Positions 5,479-13,739 of a stretch of 14,641 nt of DNA are shown here, piece by piece. The translations under genes and the position numbers were made by a program. The first letter of the stretch is position 1. Each line of letters begins with the position of its first letter. The DNA is from Novosphingobium sp. UBA1948 (GTDB lineage: Bacteria; Pseudomonadota; Alphaproteobacteria; Sphingomonadales; Sphingomonadaceae): contig DDES01000157.1 of the NCBI GenBank assembly GCA_002336765.1, positions 873 to 15,513 on the forward strand, read 5' to 3'. Under the pieces are notes generated by a model, which was not told the DNA's origin, did not search any database, and worked only from the letters and a program-made list of their open reading frames with translations.

Positions 5479-6954
5479 TTAACCGTTGCTGCCATTCCAC
5501 GCCGCGATCTGGTTCTTCAGATAGGTCAGCGTGGAATTGGAAGTGGCCACGGCGGCGTTGGCTGCGGCATATTGGGTGATCAACCGGTCGCGCAGCGAGC
5601 TTTGCAATCCGGCGATCTCGGTTTGCTGCTCGCCCAACGTGGTTTGCAGCTTGGTGTAGCGCGCCACCGAACCGGCCAGCGATCCCGGATCGGTGCTGGT
5701 GGTCAGGCTCTGCGTCATGTTGAAGAAGGTGGAATAGACACCGCTCGCGCCCTTGGTGAACATGGCCGCCACGCCCGAAGGGTTGCTGGAAAGCGCTGCG
5801 GCCAGCTTGGTGGTGTCGAGCGTGAACGTGCCGTCCTTGTTGGTGGACAGGCCGAGGTCGGACAATGTTTTGGGTTCGCCGCTCGCCGCCGAGGACATGA
5901 TGACCTTGCTGGCCAATTGGCCCAGCGCCTTCGACATCGCCTTGGCACCGCTGTCGTTATAGAGGCTGCCGGTGGAGGCCGACATGTCGGTGTTCATTTC
6001 CGACACCAGCGAGTTGAGCGCGGTGACCAGATTGGTCATCGTGCTGGTGATGCTGCTCGACGGGTCGGAATAGGTGATGGTGGTCGGATTGCCGCTGTTG
6101 GTGCCGGTCAGCTTGAGCGACAGGCCGGGGGCGGCATTGGTGATGGTGTTGCTGGTGGCGCTGCGGCTGATACCGTCCAGCTTGTAGGCGGCATTGGTCG
6201 AGCCCTGCACCTTGGTGGTGGGGTTGGACGGGGCCGTGGGATCATAGGCCAGCGTGGCAAGGCTGGTGCCTGCCGCCGCCGCGCCGGAATCGTCGCTGGC
6301 CGAGATGGTGAAGCCGTTGGCCGCACCCTCGCTGCCCTTGATGACCAGTTGCTGGCCGGTGGCGTTGGTGGCGACATAGGCGTTGATGCCGATGCCCGCC
6401 GCGTTGATCCGGCCCGCCACCTGCGCGAGGGTCGCGCCATCGGGGATGGTGATCGCGGCGCTGGCATGGCTGGCGTCGGCGGTGAAGGTGCTGCCCGATA
6501 CGGTGCCGAAGTTGAAGGTCAGCGTGCCGCCCTTCATCGTCGCGCTGGCCGACTGGCTGGCGCTGGAGAGCACCTGCGGCTGGGCGAGCTGGGTCACTTC
6601 GAGCGAATAGGGCGTGGACGAGCCGGAGGAGCCGAGCGGCAGGCTGGCGCTGGCCACGCTGGAATTGGTCACGCTGGGCGAGGGCAGCAGATTGCCGCTG
6701 TCGATCAGGCTGGAGAGCGAGGATTGCAGCGAGAGCAGATCGCTCTTCAATTGCGAGGCCTCGGAAATCTGCACTGCCACCTTGTCGAGCCGCGAGGTGA
6801 TCGTGCTGGTCTTGCCCGCATATTCGGCCGCCGCGATATTGGTGGCCAGCGCGGTCATGTCGATGCCGGTACCGCCACCCAGCGCCGTCGCCAGCTGCGA
6901 GCCGAGCGAGGCGCTGTCGGTCGTGGTCGATGTGGTGCTGGTTGTGGTGGTCAT
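5479..6954 (-). CDS. fliD: Flagellar filament cap protein FliD (HAP2)
   Basis: FliD is exported and forms the cap at the filament tip that guides flagellin insertion. The 491-residue protein shows an N-terminal FliD domain (GIDMTALATNIAAAEYAG at about 30-47, then a Ser/Leu-rich coiled segment to about 88), a central Ser/Thr/Ala-rich variable region of surface domains, and a C-terminal domain (about 310-490) with GSLYNDSGAKAMSKALGQLA and LSDLGLSTNKDGTFTLD, which are typical of the family, ending in a coiled segment. The N-terminus is an unusual Thr/Ser run (MTTTTSTTSTTT). It lies 30 bp after flhB and 13 bp before fliS; no strong ribosome-binding site precedes the ATG at 6954. Codon use and composition match the neighbours. 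Confidence 0.95.
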   Translation of the reverse strand: MTTTTSTTSTTTDSASLGSQLATALGGGTGIDMTALATNIAAAEYAGKTSTITSRLDKVAVQISEASQLKSDLLSLQSSLSSLIDSGNLLPSPSVTNSSVASASLPLGSSGSSTPYSLEVTQLAQPQVLSSASQSASATMKGGTLTFNFGTVSGSTFTADASHASAAITIPDGATLAQVAGRINAAGIGINAYVATNATGQQLVIKGSEGAANGFTISASDDSGAAAAGTSLATLAYDPTAPSNPTTKVQGSTNAAYKLDGISRSATSNTITNAAPGLSLKLTGTNSGNPTTITYSDPSSSITSTMTNLVTALNSLVSEMNTDMSASTGSLYNDSGAKAMSKALGQLASKVIMSSAASGEPKTLSDLGLSTNKDGTFTLDTTKLAAALSSNPSGVAAMFTKGASGVYSTFFNMTQSLTTSTDPGSLAGSVARYTKLQTTLGEQQTEIAGLQSSLRDRLITQYAAANAAVATSNSTLTYLKNQIAAWNGSNG

Positions 6955-6984
6955 GATGACAAGAACGTCCGTTGGGGGAAGGGC

Positions 6985-8154
6985 TTAAGGGGTTTGTGCT
7001 TCCGGCGGTGCCTTATAGTTTTCTTCCGGGTCGGGGCGGCCATCGGCGTCGAAGCGCAGCGCGACCGGAACCTCGACCGGCGGCGCCTCGCGTGCCTCGC
7101 CGCGCTTCAGCGCCATGACGAAAGACAGCACGCCCGCCACCGCGATATAGAGTTCCTCGCGGATCATCTGCTTTTCGCGCGTGGTGTAGTAAAGCGAGCG
7201 GGCCAGCGCGGGGAATTCGAGGCAGGGAATGTCGTTTTCGGCGGCCAGTTCGCGGATCGCCAGCGCCTTTTCGCCGCGCCCCTTGGCGAGCACCACGGGG
7301 GCAGGGGCCAGATCGGGATCCCATGTCATGGCAATCGCGAAATGGGTCGGGTTGGTGACGACGAATTGCGCCTTCTTCATCGCGCCTGCGATGGCGCCCA
7401 TGGCAATCTGGCGCTGGCGGCTGCGGCGGGCGTTCTTGGCCTCGGGGCTGCCCTCGGCTTCCTTGCCTTCGTCCTTCACTTCCTGAAGGCTCATGCGCAA
7501 GCGGCGCATGCGGCGCATCCACTGCACGGGAAAGTCGATCAGCGCGATGATGACCAGACCGCCACCCAGCTGGAACAGCAGGCTGGTGATCGAGCTCCAT
7601 GCATAGGACAATTGCCCCGACAGGCTGGTGGCCGACAGAGCAACAAAAGCGTCGAGCCGCGAGGATGCCCAGTTGTAGGCGATGGTGCCCAGCAGGCCGA
7701 CCTTGAGGATGCCCTTGCCCACCTCGATCCAGCCGTTGGGGCCGAACATGCGGGTCAGGCCCGACATCGGGTTGAGCTTGCTGAACTTGGGGCTGATGTT
7801 GCCCATCATGAAGCGCCCGCCCGGCGAGGGGCCAAGCTGGGTGACAATCGCGCTGAAACCCACCAGCAGGCCCAGCAGCAACACCGGTGGCGCCAGCTTC
7901 ACCATCATGGCATAGCCGAGGCGCTCGGGGTTGAAATTGTCGATGGCTTCGCGGTCCCACGTAAAGCCCATGCGCATGGAATCGGCCAGACCCGAGAGCA
8001 GCCACGGCCCCGCCATCTTGAAGAACCCCGCGCCGATCAGGATCGTAGCCGCCACGGCCAGTTCCTTGGAGCGCAGCACGTCGCCATTCTTGGCGGCCTC
8101 GCGCAGGCGCTTTTCGGTTGGGGCTAAATTCTTTTCGCCTGCTTCCTCGGCCAT
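6985..8154 (-). CDS. flhB: Flagellar export gate and substrate-switch protein FlhB
   Basis: FlhB is an inner-membrane part of the flagellar type III export gate that changes substrate class from rod/hook to filament proteins. The 389-residue protein begins with the family signature EKRLREAAKNGDVLRSKEL (residues 14-32), has about four membrane segments (near 32-50, 85-107, 145-165, 190-210), and a cytoplasmic domain. The self-cleavage motif NPTH is at 268-271 (FVVTNPTHFAIAM), very close to the usual position, with the downstream part LAIRELAAENDIPCLEFPALA conserved in order. The C-terminal tail is short and Pro/Glu-rich. Start ATG 8154 lies 3 bp after the fliR stop, consistent with translational coupling. 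Confidence 0.97.
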   Translation of the reverse strand: MAEEAGEKNLAPTEKRLREAAKNGDVLRSKELAVAATILIGAGFFKMAGPWLLSGLADSMRMGFTWDREAIDNFNPERLGYAMMVKLAPPVLLLGLLVGFSAIVTQLGPSPGGRFMMGNISPKFSKLNPMSGLTRMFGPNGWIEVGKGILKVGLLGTIAYNWASSRLDAFVALSATSLSGQLSYAWSSITSLLFQLGGGLVIIALIDFPVQWMRRMRRLRMSLQEVKDEGKEAEGSPEAKNARRSRQRQIAMGAIAGAMKKAQFVVTNPTHFAIAMTWDPDLAPAPVVLAKGRGEKALAIRELAAENDIPCLEFPALARSLYYTTREKQMIREELYIAVAGVLSFVMALKRGEAREAPPVEVPVALRFDADGRPDPEENYKAPPEAQTP

Positions 8155-8157
8155 GCC

Positions 8158-8940
8158 TTACACCCCGATCAGCTTGGCCGAGGCCGCGACGGCATCGGCG
8201 CAGAGCATGGTCATGCGGTCGGAAATCATAGGTGCCGTCACGATCAGCGCTGCAAAACCCGCCGCAATGCTGGCCGGCAGGCCCAGCGAGAACAGGTTGA
8301 GCTGCGGCGCCGAGCGCGAGAGCACGCCCGCCACCACCATGATCAGCAACAGGATCAGCGACACCGGCAGCGCCATCGTCAGCGCCGTGGCAAACAGGGT
8401 GGAGCCATAGGAAACGATCTCCCAGATGCGGTCCGGCCCCAGCCAGGTCTGGCCCGGCGGAAAGGCCTCGTAGCTTTTCACCACCAGCGCGATCCATTGC
8501 AGATGGCAGCCAAGGCCGAAGAAGATCAGCGTGAGCACCACGGTGAAATATTGCCCCAGCGCGGGCGAATGGGCACCGTTTTGCGGGTCGATGGTGGCGG
8601 CAAGGCCAAGGCCCATGCCGCCGCCGATCAGTTCGGCGGCAATCGCGGGCGCGGCAAAGGAAAATTGCAGCACAAAGCCCATCGCCGTGCCGACGAGGAT
8701 TTCACCCGCCACGGCCAGCATACCGGCCAGCGAGAAAATATGCTCGGGCGCCTGTACGGCGGTCCAGTTGCAGACCAGCAGGCTGATCGCGCCCGCCGTC
8801 ACCACGCGGAGCTGGAAGGGGACATTGGTGGTGCCGAAGAAAGGCGCGGCCACCAGCGCGGCGCCGATGCGCGTCATCAGGAACATCCAGCGGAAGAATT
8901 CATCCTGCAGCGGGCCAAAGCCGAAATCGAGCGCGGGCAT
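8158..8940 (-). CDS. fliR: Flagellar export gate protein FliR
   Basis: FliR joins FliP and FliQ in the core of the export gate in the inner membrane. The 260-residue length is standard, and the protein is hydrophobic throughout with about six membrane segments. Family-like features include RIGAALVAAPFFG near residues 24-36, GEILVGTAMGFVLQFSFAA near 79-97, the segment AATIDPQNGAHSPALGQYFT near 114-133, and the late segment RSAPQLNLFSLGLPA near 208-222. It begins 18 bp after the fliQ stop and is followed directly by flhB, the normal order. No missing parts were seen. Confidence 0.95.
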   Translation of the reverse strand: MPALDFGFGPLQDEFFRWMFLMTRIGAALVAAPFFGTTNVPFQLRVVTAGAISLLVCNWTAVQAPEHIFSLAGMLAVAGEILVGTAMGFVLQFSFAAPAIAAELIGGGMGLGLAATIDPQNGAHSPALGQYFTVVLTLIFFGLGCHLQWIALVVKSYEAFPPGQTWLGPDRIWEIVSYGSTLFATALTMALPVSLILLLIMVVAGVLSRSAPQLNLFSLGLPASIAAGFAALIVTAPMISDRMTMLCADAVAASAKLIGV

Positions 8941-8958
8941 GGTGTCTCGTTCCCTGTC

Positions 8959-9243
8959 TTACTGGCCCGGTGCCGCGCCCAGACGGGCGATGGCGGCAAA
9001 GATGTCGCGCTGGAAATCGGCGACCAGACCCAGCATCGAGGCGCCGAACAGCAGCAGCACCGCTGCGGTTACCACCACTTTGGGAATGAAGGTGAGGGTC
9101 TGCTCGTTGATCGAGGTGGCGGCCTGAAAGATCGAGATGACCAGACCAACCGCAAGGCTGGCCAGCAGGATGGGCGCGCCGATCAGCGCCACCACATAGA
9201 GCATCCGGTCGGCCAGAGCGAGCAGGGGAGAGGTTTCGTCCAT
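8959..9243 (-). CDS. fliQ: Flagellar export gate protein FliQ
   Basis: FliQ is a small membrane protein of the flagellar type III export gate. The 94-residue product has two membrane segments (about 17-40 and 53-75) with the typical segment GLVISIFQAATSINEQTLTF between and around them. A longer reading frame starts at 9276, but I place the start at ATG 9243: GGGGAGG lies 7 nt upstream, the added 11 residues do not look like FliQ, and the resulting length matches the family (about 90). The ribosome-binding site overlaps the fliP stop codon, so the two genes are coupled. Confidence 0.95.
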   Translation of the reverse strand: MDETSPLLALADRMLYVVALIGAPILLASLAVGLVISIFQAATSINEQTLTFIPKVVVTAAVLLLFGASMLGLVADFQRDIFAAIARLGAAPGQ

Positions 9244-9250
9244 TGTCCTG

Positions 9251-9257
9251 CCTCCCC
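9251..9257 (-). promoter_or_regulatory. Strong Shine-Dalgarno GGGGAGG deciding the fliQ start
   Basis: GGGGAGG on the minus strand is 7 nt before the ATG at 9243 and overlaps the TAG stop of fliP (9257-9259). It argues against the longer frame starting at 9276. Confidence 0.8.
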
Positions 9258-10060
9258 TAGCCGAAGCTGGCCGCAAGGCTGCCCATCAGCAGCGCCCAGC
9301 CATCCACCAGCACAAACAGCAGCAGCTTGAACGGCAGCGAGATGATCGCGGGGCTCATCATCATCATGCCAAGGCTCATCAGCACGGCAGAGACGACGAG
9401 GTCGATCACGAGAAAGGGCAGATAGAGCATGAAACCGATCTGGAAGGCGGTTTTCAGCTCGCTGGTGACAAAGGCGGGCAGCAGGATCGAGAAGGGAACT
9501 TCTTCAGGCCGCGCGAATTTGGGCGATTTGGCCATATCGACAAACATGGCCAGATCCGACCGTCGAGTCTGGCGGATCATGAAGGCGTGGAATTCCGCGC
9601 CCGAGGCGGTGATCGCCTGCTCGGCGTTGATCTGGCCCGCCGAATAGGGACGCAGCGCATTGGCGTTCACCTTTTCCAGCGTGGGCGACATCACGAACAG
9701 CGAAAGGAACAGCGCAAGCCCGATCAACACCTGATTGGGCGGCGACTGTTGCAGACCCAGCGCCTGACGCAGGATCGAGAACACCACGAGAATGCGGGTG
9801 AAGCTCGTCATCATCAGGATCAGGCTGGGCAGGATCGTCAGCAGCCCCATGATCAGGAGCATTTGCAGACTGAGGCTTAAACCTGCGCCCGGCCCGCCGT
9901 TCATAGAGGAGAAGGCGCGGTCCAGCGCGCCCGACATGGCCGAGCCGGTGGGCACGGCGGCAGGGGCAGCAGCGGCGGTTGCGGCGGCCTGCGCCAAAGC
10001 GTGGCCGGAGAAAGCGAAAAAGGCGGCAAAAGCGCCCGAAAAGGCTGCGAAACGGCGCAT
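9257..10060 (-). CDS. fliP: Flagellar export gate protein FliP
   Basis: FliP forms most of the export gate ring with FliQ and FliR. The 267-residue protein starts with a cleavable-type signal peptide (hydrophobic stretch to about residue 22, ending GHALA), as known for FliP. It has the conserved segments LPSLILMMTSFTRILVVFSI (about 77-96), LGLQQSPPNQVLIGLALFL (about 101-119) and, later, LLPAFVTSELKTAFQIGFML with LPFLVIDLVV and SLGMMMMSPAIISLPFKLLLF. About four membrane segments are predicted in addition to the signal. Start and the preceding fliO stop share bases as TAATG. It is complete and canonical. Confidence 0.97.
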   Translation of the reverse strand: MRRFAAFSGAFAAFFAFSGHALAQAAATAAAAPAAVPTGSAMSGALDRAFSSMNGGPGAGLSLSLQMLLIMGLLTILPSLILMMTSFTRILVVFSILRQALGLQQSPPNQVLIGLALFLSLFVMSPTLEKVNANALRPYSAGQINAEQAITASGAEFHAFMIRQTRRSDLAMFVDMAKSPKFARPEEVPFSILLPAFVTSELKTAFQIGFMLYLPFLVIDLVVSAVLMSLGMMMMSPAIISLPFKLLLFVLVDGWALLMGSLAASFG

Positions 10061-10392
10061 TATTTGTCGATCCTGCGCAAGGTCTGGGCGAAATTGGCAC
10101 CGTCGCGAAAGGTTTCCGCAAATTCGGCATCATCGGGAATGCGGGCGGGCGCCTCGGCCAGACGGGTCATGCCATTGCGGCCCGTGGCGACCAGAATCTC
10201 GCGCCCGTGGAATTCGATCACCGCCAGCTTTTGCGTGGGGCTGAGCATGATCGTTTCCACGATCCGCACGCTGCGCCCGGCGCCCGCCGCCATGAAACGC
10301 TTCTGCATCTTCTGCGACAGTTTGAGGCTGCCCCAGATCATGCCCGCGATCAGCGGGATCAGGATCACCAGCTTGACGATGTACCAGAGCAT
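10060..10392 (-). CDS. fliO: Flagellar export assembly protein FliO
   Basis: FliO is a poorly conserved membrane protein that helps assemble the FliP ring. The 110-residue product has one N-terminal membrane helix (about residues 4-22, WYIVKLVILIPLIAGMIWG) and a cytoplasmic part with the FliO-like pattern of a beta-rich segment (IVETIMLSPTQKLAVIEFHG, then EILVATGRNGMTRLAE). Identity rests on this pattern and on its place between fliN and fliP. It overlaps both neighbours by one base (TAATG at both junctions). No unusual features. Confidence 0.85.
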   Translation of the reverse strand: MLWYIVKLVILIPLIAGMIWGSLKLSQKMQKRFMAAGAGRSVRIVETIMLSPTQKLAVIEFHGREILVATGRNGMTRLAEAPARIPDDAEFAETFRDGANFAQTLRRIDK

Positions 10393-10718
10393 TATTCGAC
10401 GCCCAATCCTGCAAGATCGACGCCCGACAGATCGGCAGTGGCCTCGGCAGGGGCGCTCTCGCCACCTGCCATTTCCACGATGCGCAGGCCAAAGCGGCCA
10501 TTCTGGGCCACGATCTCGCCCTTGGCGATGATCTTGCCGTTCACCATTACATCGAGCAGCTCGTCGGTCAGGCGGTCAAGCATGACCACGCTTTCCTCGC
10601 CCAGTGCGAGCACATCCTTGAGCTTCATATCGGTGCGCCCCAGTTCGACCGAGAGGCGAACGTCAACATCCTTCAGGAAGTCGAAACCGCGAGTGGGAAA
10701 GCCGGATTGGAAGGTCAT
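10392..10718 (-). CDS. fliN: Flagellar motor switch protein FliN
   Basis: FliN is the abundant C-ring protein at the base of the motor, where it binds FliM and the export ATPase complex through FliH. The 108-residue protein consists mainly of one SpoA domain (about 15-82): DVDVRLSVELGRTDMKLKDV, then LDRLTDELLDVMVNGKIIA and RFGLRIVEM, all in family order. A short acidic/hydrophobic tail of about 25 residues follows. It is shorter at the N-terminus than enterobacterial FliN, as is common. It overlaps fliM by 4 bases (ATGA) and fliO by one. Confidence 0.95.
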   Translation of the reverse strand: MTFQSGFPTRGFDFLKDVDVRLSVELGRTDMKLKDVLALGEESVVMLDRLTDELLDVMVNGKIIAKGEIVAQNGRFGLRIVEMAGGESAPAEATADLSGVDLAGLGVE

Positions 10719-11668
10719 TGGGGGTTCCTCGCATTGGGGAAAGCATTGGAAAAGGCGGACTGGACCTGAACGGCCACACGATCATCCATTGTGCCGACGG
10801 CGCCCTGGGCAATGGTGGCATCGCCCACGCGCAGCGGCACATGGCGGGCAATCGCCACCGGCAGCACCATGCCGGGCGCCAGATCGGCAATCGTGGTGAA
10901 GGGCACGCGCATATCGACCAGAACCGCGCTGACCGACACCGGCACCTCGCCAAAGGGCGCGGCGGCGGGGTTGGCGGGGCGATGTTTGACCGGCGCGGTG
11001 GCGGTGGCGTCGCTATGGCCGAACAGGCGGCCAAGGCTGGCAAAGGGCAGGGCGAAGGTCATCAGCCACGGCAGCACGCCGCCATCGTCCACTTCCATCG
11101 ACCACACTGCCAGCGGCAGATCCTCGGCAAAGGGGGCCAGCATGGCCAAACTGCCATCGCGGCGCAGTGCGGTGATCTCGGGCGTGGCGGTGCGCGCGGT
11201 GGTGTTGGAGGTAACGGCGGTGACCGCGGCGGAGAGATGTTCGGCCAGCATGGTTTCGATGCGCGCGATCATCATTTCGGCGGCCATCGGAAAGCTTTTG
11301 GGCATGGGCGCGGGGGCCTCGCCCTTGCCGCCAAAGGCGCGGTCGACGATGCGCAGCACCGGCTCGGCCTCGATCGACACCAGCATCGGCGTCGCGGCGC
11401 TGCCAATGGCAAAACTGCTGTTGGCGGCCAGTTGGGCGATCGAATGGTGCAGGCTTTCCAGCGTGGTTTCGCGCGGGGCGGTGCAGGACACCAGCGGCGC
11501 CTCGCCGCCCAGCAGCGGGGCCAGCGCGCCCGACAGGCGGCGGGCAAAACGCTCGCCCATGCGGGCCAGCAGCGGCAACAGCTCCTCCGGCCCCGGACCC
11601 TTCCGGATCAGTTCCGGACAGTGTCGGGCGAGCGTGCGTTCCGCGATGAACTGGCGCTGGGGTTTCAT
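10715..11668 (-). CDS. fliM: Flagellar motor switch protein FliM, without a visible CheY-binding N-terminus
   Basis: FliM is the C-ring protein that links FliG to FliN and normally receives CheY-P through an N-terminal EIDALL-type peptide. This 317-residue protein has the middle domain (about 35-215) with a GGKG motif at 113-116, matching the family GGxG, and a C-terminal SpoA domain (about 240-310; VSVSAVLVDMRVPFT, GMVLPVAIARHVPLRVGDA). The N-terminus, MKPQRQFIAERTLARHCPEL, contains no recognisable EIDALL motif. The upstream frame has no ATG before the fliL stop at 11711, so a longer ATG-started form is excluded. Identity is supported by position between fliL and fliN. How CheY-P docks, if it does, is unclear from the sequence. 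Confidence 0.9.
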   Translation of the reverse strand: MKPQRQFIAERTLARHCPELIRKGPGPEELLPLLARMGERFARRLSGALAPLLGGEAPLVSCTAPRETTLESLHHSIAQLAANSSFAIGSAATPMLVSIEAEPVLRIVDRAFGGKGEAPAPMPKSFPMAAEMMIARIETMLAEHLSAAVTAVTSNTTARTATPEITALRRDGSLAMLAPFAEDLPLAVWSMEVDDGGVLPWLMTFALPFASLGRLFGHSDATATAPVKHRPANPAAAPFGEVPVSVSAVLVDMRVPFTTIADLAPGMVLPVAIARHVPLRVGDATIAQGAVGTMDDRVAVQVQSAFSNAFPNARNPQ

Positions 11669-11710
11669 GGGGTGTGGGGGTCCGTCTCGGTAAAAAGGGG
11701 ATGGCGCGGG

Positions 11711-12310
11711 TTACTGGACAAGGAAGCTCTTGAAATAGACTTCATCGACGCCGCCGAAGCCTTCCTCGGTCGTCAGCACCTTGTTGATCGCGGCGGTCAG
11801 GCGCTTTTGCAGCTTTTCCTTGCCCTCGATGGTGGTGATCTCTTCCTCGGGCGTGTCGGCCAGCACGCCGAGCATCGCCGAGCGCACCGCCAGCTCGTGC
11901 TTTTTCAGCCACATCAGCACGCGGCCGTCGCGGTGGGTGGAGCAGGCGATCGACAGCTGCACCAGCGAACCCGATTCCTTGAGGTTCGAGGTGAATTCCT
12001 CGGTGAAGGTATAGTAATAGGTCTTGTAGGGGCTGCCGCCGTCGCCTTCGACTTCCTTGGCGCCGCCTTCGCCTTCTTTGCCGCCCTCGGCCTTAGGAGC
12101 ATAGGGATCTTCCTCGCCCTTCTTGATGAGCTTGGGCGAGTTATCGACCTTCTCCTTGTGCTCGCCGCCGCCGATGATGCCCATCTTGACGAGAGCGAAC
12201 GCGCCGCCGCCGCCAATGGCCAGCATCAGCACGGCAACAATCGCGATCAGCATCACGGGGCTCTTGCCCTTGGTTTTGCCTTCGGCCGCTTCGGGCTTTT
12301 CCTTGCTCAT
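11711..12310 (-). CDS. fliL: Flagellar basal body-associated protein FliL
   Basis: FliL is a single-pass inner-membrane protein that sits around the stators and supports motor output. The 199-residue protein has a charged N-terminus, one membrane helix at about 18-41 (VMLIAIVAVLMLAIGGGGAF), a Lys/Glu/Gly-rich linker (about 50-92) and a periplasmic FliL domain (about 93-199). In that domain the elements YYYTFTEEFTSNLKESGSL and the C-terminal EVYFKSFLVQ match family style. The linker is longer and more charged than in many homologues. AAGAGA about 8 nt before ATG 12310 is the likely ribosome-binding site. It is in frame with fliM downstream, separated by one stop and 42 bp. Confidence 0.94.
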   Translation of the reverse strand: MSKEKPEAAEGKTKGKSPVMLIAIVAVLMLAIGGGGAFALVKMGIIGGGEHKEKVDNSPKLIKKGEEDPYAPKAEGGKEGEGGAKEVEGDGGSPYKTYYYTFTEEFTSNLKESGSLVQLSIACSTHRDGRVLMWLKKHELAVRSAMLGVLADTPEEEITTIEGKEKLQKRLTAAINKVLTTEEGFGGVDEVYFKSFLVQ

Positions 12311-12345
12311 GGGTCGGTTCTCTTCAGCGTGTTAAAAGGGTTGGT

Positions 12346-13707
12346 TCAGGCGAGGATGCCGTTTTCGCGCGAGGCGGTGTCGCCCTGCGCGCTCGGCTGC
12401 GATGGATTGGCGGCGATACCGGGTTCGGGCGTCCAGCGGGCGCCGGCATTCTGGCCGTTGCCGGACTGGTTGCCGGAGAACTGGCCGCCGCTCTGGCTGG
12501 CGTTGTTCTGGGCGAAGTAGGTCTGGCGCGGATCGCTCTGGTTGTTGGAGCCGGTGTTGGACTGGCTATTGCCCGCCTCGTTGCCGGTGTTGGTGGCGCT
12601 CACTTGCTGCTGCTGGGCAAGGGCTGCCTGCGCGGCGGGGGCAAAGCCGGGATCATTGCTGGTCATCGCCACGGACAGACCCTTGTCGTCCTGTTTGAAG
12701 TCCAGCGTGACGCGGCCAAAGCTGCTGTGGGCAACGCTGGCCACCACGCTTTGCGGGCCGGACATGCGCGCGGCCTGACGGGCCTCCACCAGGCGATCGA
12801 CCAGATCGGCCATATCGGTGCGGGTGGTGGGCGCGACGGCATGGATGGAGTTGGCGGGGGCGTCGGTCGCCGCTGTTGCCAGCGGTGTCTGGACAACCCC
12901 CGCCGACGCCTCGACGAGGCCCGGGGTGGGCGGATGGGCTGCTCGCGCGGCGTCATCCGTGGCGGCAAGCGCCTGCGGATCGGAGGAAGAGGACTGGCTA
13001 TTGTGGCCTGCATCGGATTGCGTATCGCCCCCGCTGTGCTGCTGGGCCGCGTTTTGGCTGACCACGGGGCGCAGTTCGACCGACGGAGTAGCGACGGCGG
13101 CGCTGTCCTTCGGCTCAATGGTAATCGCGGTCGTTTCCGCGGCGGCGGCCTTGGCGGCATCTGCGCTGACGGCCAGCGTTGCAGGGGCGGTCTGGGCGGC
13201 GCGCTGGGCGATAGCTTGTTGGGTGGGGGCCAGCTGGGCAGCAGGGGCTGCGGCGGCTGCCGCCGTTGCGGGCGCAGGTGCGCTTTCCGGAGCGGCGGAT
13301 GGGGCCAGCACCGGCTGGACGCCGCCATTGAGCATCAGCATCACCGCCGGATCGATGGCAGGGGTTTCGTTCTGATCGCTGTCCGCACCGGCAAGACCGG
13401 CAAGGCTATCCGGCAAAATCTTGCCGCTATCCGGCAAACCGGCAATGCCGGTCTGGTTGCCGGTTGTCGTGGCGTCGCTGGAGGCGGCAGGGCCGCCCAG
13501 CGTGATGGCGGAAGCCAGCGCCAGCGGCGGCAGGAGCGTGGCGACGACGGGATTGCTGGCCAATTGGCTGGCCTGCTGCTCCAGCATCGCCTGAAAACCG
13601 CCAGTATTGCCGATGTCGGTGGTGGCGGTTGCAGTTGCCGCACCCGTGGCCGGAACCAGACCGGCAAGCGGGCTGGCGGAGGAAAACAGGCTGGCAAGAT
13701 CGGGCAT
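12346..13707 (-). CDS. fliK: Probable hook-length control protein FliK, divergent C-terminus
   Basis: FliK is an exported ruler protein that measures the hook and makes FlhB change specificity. This 453-residue protein has a long low-complexity Ala/Thr/Pro/Gln region (about 1-295), a short C-terminal core (about 297-364) with SSFGRVTLDFKQDDKGLSVA resembling the LG-x-V-x-V part of the FliK domain, and a Gln/Asn/Ser/Gly-rich tail (about 365-453). The core is short: the helical part that normally follows is hardly visible. The identity therefore leans on position between fliJ and fliL and on composition. GGAG lies 7 nt before ATG 13707. Codons 87-107 contain a cluster of CCGGCAA heptamers giving a repeated LPDS. 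Confidence 0.75.
   Translation of the reverse strand: MPDLASLFSSASPLAGLVPATGAATATATTDIGNTGGFQAMLEQQASQLASNPVVATLLPPLALASAITLGGPAASSDATTTGNQTGIAGLPDSGKILPDSLAGLAGADSDQNETPAIDPAVMLMLNGGVQPVLAPSAAPESAPAPATAAAAAAPAAQLAPTQQAIAQRAAQTAPATLAVSADAAKAAAAETTAITIEPKDSAAVATPSVELRPVVSQNAAQQHSGGDTQSDAGHNSQSSSSDPQALAATDDAARAAHPPTPGLVEASAGVVQTPLATAATDAPANSIHAVAPTTRTDMADLVDRLVEARQAARMSGPQSVVASVAHSSFGRVTLDFKQDDKGLSVAMTSNDPGFAPAAQAALAQQQQVSATNTGNEAGNSQSNTGSNNQSDPRQTYFAQNNASQSGGQFSGNQSGNGQNAGARWTPEPGIAANPSQPSAQGDTASRENGILA
13388..13463. repeat. Cluster of CCGGCAA heptamers inside fliK
   Basis: CCGGCAA occurs on the plus strand at 13388, 13397, 13410, 13431 and 13439, with an inverted copy TTGCCGG at 13457. The cluster lies in the variable part of fliK and encodes the repeated residues LPDS and AGLAG. 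It looks like local repeat expansion within a low-complexity coding region. Confidence 0.6.
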
Positions 13708-13739
13708 TGTCGCACTCCGTACCGATGGGTTGTCCGATA

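Noticed and set aside
5449..8127. An 892-codon open frame on the plus strand
   Set aside because: It lies antisense to fliD and flhB, is rich in Arg, Gly, His and Gln as expected of a high-GC shadow frame, and has no recognisable motif.
9244..9276. Upstream extension of FliQ by 11 residues
   Set aside because: The strong GGGGAGG site and the family length favour the ATG at 9243; the extension overlaps the 3' end of fliP.
10718..12520. A 600-codon open frame on the plus strand
   Set aside because: It is antisense to fliM, fliL and part of fliK, all of which are well supported; its composition is typical of a shadow frame.
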